NCBI GenBank assembly: GCA_001312405.1
Contig: BBDR01000007.1
Location: forward strand, 124,001 to 188,000
Direction: 5' to 3'
Source: Clostridium sp. NkU-1
GTDB taxonomy: Bacteria; Bacillota_A; Clostridia; Lachnospirales; Lachnospiraceae
DNA: 64,000 bases
The notes under the pieces were generated by a model. It searched no databases. It saw only the letters and a program-made list of their open reading frames with translations, and was not told the DNA's origin. Numbering within the stretch: the first letter of the stretch is position 1; each line of letters begins with the position of its first letter. The position numbers and the translations under genes are program-made. Shown here in pieces: positions 60,340-64,000 of the stretch.

Positions 60340-61520
60340 ATGGGGGAAAGAGTTGTATTGGCAGGAGCCTGCCGTACTGCAATCGGAACCATGGGAGGAG
60401 CATTAAGCACAGTTTCTCCCCAGGATATGGGAGCAGCCGTTATCAATGAGGCATTAAAACGGGCAGGAGTCATGCCGGATCAGGTTGATTTAGTCTATAT
60501 GGGATGCGTGATTCAGGCTGGCCTGGGACAGAATGTGGCCCGCCAGGCTTCATTAAAGGCAGGGATTCCTGTGGAGACCCCTGCGGTTACCATCAATGTG
60601 GTATGCGGTTCCGGGTTAAACTGTGTGAATCTGGCAGCCAGATGATCCAGTGCAAAGAAGCGGATATTGTAGTGGCCGGAGGAACGGAAAATATGTCCAT
60701 GGCCCCTTATCTTTTAAAAGATGCCCGTTTCGGATACCGCATGAATCACGGACAGCTCATTGATGCCATGGTAAATGACGCACTATGGGATGCATCCAAT
60801 GATTACCATATGGGCGTAACGGCAGAAAATGTGGCAAAACAGTGGGGGCTTACAAGAGAGGAGCTTGACCGTTTTGCAGCATCCAGTCAGATGAAGGCAT
60901 GTGCAGCCATTGAATCCGGCCGTTTTAAAGAAGAAATTGTGCCAATGGAGATCAAAAAGAAAAAGGAAACCATTGTCTTTGACCGGGATGAAGGTCCAAG
61001 GCCCGGAACAACGGCGGAAGGAATCTCAAAACTGCGCCCGGCCTTTCAAAAGGATGGAGTCGTTACGGCTGCCAATTCCTCCAGTATAAACGATGGGGCG
61101 GCAGCAATTGTAGTCATGAGTGAAGAAAAGGCAAAAGAGCTGGGCGTTAAGCCCATGGCATACTGGGAAGCAGGTACCCTTGCAGGTGTAGCACCTGAGA
61201 TTATGGGAGTCGGTCCGGTGGCTGCAACCAGGAAGCTTCTTAAAAAGACGAATATGACGGTGGATGAGTTTGATCTCATTGAGGCCAATGAAGCATTTGC
61301 GGCCCAGTCATTAGCCGTGGCGAAAGATTTAAAGCTTGATTTGTCAAAGGTAAATGTAAATGGCGGAGCCATTGCCCTTGGCCATCCGGTAGGAGCATCC
61401 GGATGCCGTATTCTTGTGACTTTGCTTCATGAGATGGAAAAACGGAATGCGAAAAAAGGGCTTGCTACCCTTTGCATCGGAGGCGGTATGGGCTGCGCCA
61501 CCATCGTTAAAAGAGAATGA
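60340..61520 (+). CDS. thlA: Acetyl-CoA acetyltransferase (thiolase) (frameshifted)
   Basis: ATG 60340 follows [26 protein letters not shown] carries the acyl-accepting Cys, [14 protein letters not shown] and [17 protein letters not shown] the active-site Asn/His, and [14 protein letters not shown] the second Cys. The frame breaks near 60640, where one C is missing. Restored length is about 393 residues. It condenses two acetyl-CoA to acetoacetyl-CoA, or cleaves it, and heads the three-gene C4 beta-oxidation set. Confidence 0.94.
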
Positions 61521-61560
61521 AACGGTTGACATAACAATGAAAGAAATGAGGTACCGGTAC

Positions 61561-62337
61561 ATGGAGTTTGTTACATACGAAGTGGAAGGAATGATAAGTA
61601 TCATTACCATTAACCGTCCCAATGCTTTAAATGCCTTAAACAGCCAGGTTCTAGAGGAACTGGACCAGATTCTTGACCAGATTGACACAGCTTCCGTCAG
61701 AGCATTGATCCTTACGGGAGCCGGAAATAAGTCCTTTGTGGCGGGTGCGGACATTGCTGAAATGAGTACCTTCACAAAAAAAGGAAGGAGAGGCCTTTGG
61801 AAAAAGGGGAAACCATATCTTCCGCCGGCTGGAAACCTTTCCCCTTCCGGTCATAGCTGCAGTAAATGGATTTGCACTTGGCGGAGGCTGCGAACTCTGC
61901 TTAAGCTGCGACATACGGATCTGCTCTGAAAATGCCGTGTTTGGACAGCCGGAAGCAGGTCTTGGCATTACCCCCGGTTTTGGAGGTACCCAGAGGCTGG
62001 CAAGAATTATTGGCCCTGGAATGGCGAAACAAATGATATTTACTGCAAGAAACATAAAGGCAGAGGAAGCTTACCGGATTGGCCTTGTCAATGCCGTATA
62101 CCCTCAAACGGAGCTGCTTTCTGAGGCGAAAAAGATGGCAAAAGGAATTGCTGATAATGCTCCCATTGCGGTGAGAAATTGTAAAAAAGCCATCAATGAC
62201 GGTCTTCAGGTGGATATGATCAGGCAGTTGCTATTGAAGAACGGCTATTTGGAGACTGCTTTGAGACTCTGGATCAAAAGGAAGGAATGGGAGCATTTCT
62301 TGAAAAACGGAAAGAGAGAACGTTTCTTATGAAGTAA
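61561..62337 (+). CDS. crt: Enoyl-CoA hydratase, crotonase type (frameshifted)
   Basis: MEFVTYEVEGMISIITINRPNALNALN is the family start. The oxyanion-hole segments are FVAGADIAEM and VNGFALGGGCELCLSCD, and the catalytic Glu pair is in FGQPEAGLGITPGFGGTQRL. Breaks are at A7 (61776-61782) and near 62215; restored it ends in a lysine-rich tail at TAA 62335-62337. About 258 residues. It interconverts crotonyl-CoA, the product of AbfD, and 3-hydroxybutyryl-CoA. Confidence 0.93.
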
Positions 62338-62388
62338 GGCCAGGGAGATTTTTCCCAATACATACAAACATAGAAGGAGGGATATGGG

Positions 62389-63231
62389 ATGAAAGTCGGA
62401 ATTATAGGTGCAGGGACCATGGGGTCAGGAATTGCCCAGGCCTTTGCCCAGACAGAAGGGTATGAAGTATTTTTATGCGATATCAAGGAAGAGTTTGCGG
62501 CAAATGGAAAAAAAGAAAATTGCAAAGGGCCTGGAACGGAGAGTCGCAAAAGGAAAAATGACACAGGAAAGTGCTGATGCAGTTTTATCCAAAATTCAAA
62601 CAGGGCTGATCAATATCTGCCAGGACTGCGATCTGGTGGTAGAAGCAGCCATTGAAGATATGGCAGTAAAAAAAACAGACGTTTCAGGAACTCCAGGATA
62701 TATGCAAAAAAAGAAGCAATGTTTGTAAGCAATACGTCTTCACTCTCCATCACAGAGCTTGGGGCAGGGCTTGACCGGCCTGTGGCAGGAATGCATTTTT
62801 TTAATCCGGCACCGGTTATGAAGCTGGTGGAGGTCATTGCAGGACTTAACACTCCTCCTGAAATGATTACAGAAATCAAGAAAATAGCAGCCAGCATAGG
62901 AAAGGTTCCTGTACAGGTAGAGGAGGCCGCAGGATTTGTGGTAAACAGGATTCTCATACCGATGATCAATGAGGGAATCGGAATTTATGCAGAAGGAGTT
63001 GCTGATCCAGAGGGAATTGACAGTGCTATGAAGCTGGGAGCCAACCATCCCATGGGACCTCTGGAACTGGGAGATTTAATCGGGCTTGACGTGGTCCTTG
63101 CCATTATGGAGGTGCTTTATTCGGAAACAGGAGATCCCAAATACCGTCCACATCCTCTGCTTAAGAAGATGGTACGGGGCGGAAAGCTTGGACAGAAAAC
63201 AGGAAGCGGTTTCTATCAATACAAAGGATAA
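62389..63231 (+). CDS. hbd: 3-hydroxybutyryl-CoA dehydrogenase (frameshifted)
   Basis: [21 protein letters not shown] is the NAD(P)-binding start, and [16 protein letters not shown] holds the catalytic His; [16 protein letters not shown] and [20 protein letters not shown] are conserved. Runs at A7 (62518-62524), A8 (62668-62675) and A7 (62706-62712) each shift the frame. Restored length is about 280 residues. With thiolase and crotonase it links acetoacetyl-CoA and crotonyl-CoA. Confidence 0.94.
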
Positions 63232-63253
63232 CGGATAAGGAGGAAAAAGAAAT

Positions 63254-64000
63254 ATGGCGGTTGTGCAGCTGCCCTTTGGAAGGGAAAAAAATCAGTTTGA
63301 ATATTCCTGACAGCAGATTAAACGGTCTGCTTATGTCAGGGGCTCACAGCTATCAGGCAGATGGTGGGGAAGAGGAGTTGGTCCGAAAGGCCATGGAACA
63401 CCCCATTCACTCCCCAAGGCTGAAAGAACTGGTTAAGGGCAAGAAAAACATTGTCATGATAGCAAGCGACCATACCCGGCCGGTTCCAAGCCGGGTGATA
63501 GCGCCTGCGGTCATAGAAGAAATCAAAGAAGGAAATCCCCAGGCGCAGCTTACAATCCTCATTGCCACCGGATTTCACAGATCCACCACCAGAGAGGAAC
63601 TAATTGATAAGTTCGGTCAGGAGATTGTTGACAGGACGGATATCCGCTTTGTTGTTCATGAAAGCCAGAAGGATGAGGATATGGTTTTCATAGACACCCT
63701 TCCCTCAGGGGGAAAGCTTCTGATTAACCGGATAGCAGCAGAGGCAGATCTTCTTATCTCAGAAGGCTTTATAGAACCCCATTTCTTTGCAGGGTTTTCC
63801 GGCGGAAGAAAAAGCGTGCTGCCGGGAGTCTCAAGCGGGGTGACGGTCATGGCAAACCATTGCTCTGAGTTTATTGACAGTCCGTATGCAAGAACCGGTA
63901 TTCTGGAGGGGAATCCCATACATAGGGATATGGTCTACGCCGCAGAGCAGGCAAAACTTGCTTTTATTGTCAATGTAGTGCTGGATGAAAATAAGAAAGT
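63254..64000 (+). CDS. larA: LarA-type nickel-pincer racemase family protein, partial (frameshifted)
   Basis: The gene runs off the window end. ATG 63254 follows AGGAGG. After reading A7 at 63285-63291 as six it gives REKISLNIPDSRLNGLL, then IASDHTRPVPSRV, IATGFHRSTTREEL and EGFIEPHFFAGFSGGRKSVLPGV, the His and Lys motifs that bind the nickel pincer cofactor in LarA. Family members racemise lactate or other 2-hydroxyacids. In this window the 2-hydroxyacyl-CoA dehydratase pathway uses such acids, so a role in supplying the right enantiomer is possible. Confidence 0.88.

Overview
The window looks like a chromosomal stretch of an anaerobic Firmicute, most likely a Clostridia/Lachnospiraceae-type gut or sediment fermenter. 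Pointers are AGGAGG ribosome sites, choline-binding-type repeats, oxygen-sensitive radical and Fe-S enzymes, PTS and ABC sugar uptake, and clostridial CoA fermentation genes. I saw no rRNA, tRNA or CRISPR array. Genes are tightly packed. Most long genes are split by one-base frame changes, many at runs of seven or eight A or T where removing one base restores a conserved protein. I treat these as single genes with probable sequencing errors and give the breakpoints.

Layout. 1-7.5 kb: an alpha-glucoside phosphorolysis operon (LacI regulator, GH65 phosphorylase, beta-phosphoglucomutase, PHP hydrolase, sugar ABC transporter without its ATPase). 7.5-9.5 kb: a gene fragment and an AT-rich ParA-like ATPase with a small partner gene. 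9.6-18.7 kb: two glucose-superfamily PTS permeases around a DeoR regulator, a glycyl-radical-enzyme activase, a fructose-6-phosphate-aldolase-like transaldolase and a PflD-type glycyl radical enzyme; together they could form a radical sugar-phosphate pathway. 18.8-27.2 kb: a nitrogenase-like three-gene operon (H, D and K-like), an AraC regulator, and a large secreted cell-wall-binding protein. The nitrogenase-like operon and the surface-protein gene carry the same operator (GGTTAG-N6-CTAACC) in the same position.

27.5-39 kb: a GntR regulator and a reductive 2-hydroxyacid operon (dehydratase activator, two dehydratase subunits, transporter, acyl-CoA ligase, acyl-CoA dehydrogenase, EtfB, ferredoxin-EtfA, class III CoA-transferase), similar in content to the fld/had Stickland operons. 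39-46 kb: MATE exporter, PucR-type regulator, an unusual fusion of an old-yellow-enzyme-type enoate reductase with an acetoacetate-decarboxylase-like domain, an SDR, and a small toxin-antitoxin pair.

47.4-54.2 kb: a Clostridium kluyveri-like 4-hydroxybutyrate route (sucD, 4hbD, abfD, two CoA-transferases) from succinyl-CoA to crotonyl-CoA. 54.2-64 kb: LysR regulator, then a Cys-motif/MaoC fusion, an acyl carrier protein, LuxE-like and LuxC-like proteins and an AMP-dependent ligase, followed without a break by thiolase, crotonase, 3-hydroxybutyryl-CoA dehydrogenase and a LarA-type racemase (cut by the window end). The carrier-bound LuxE/LuxC acyl-reduction module beside a C4 reverse-beta-oxidation pathway, and the nitrogenase-like/surface-protein regulon, are the two best candidates for undescribed systems.
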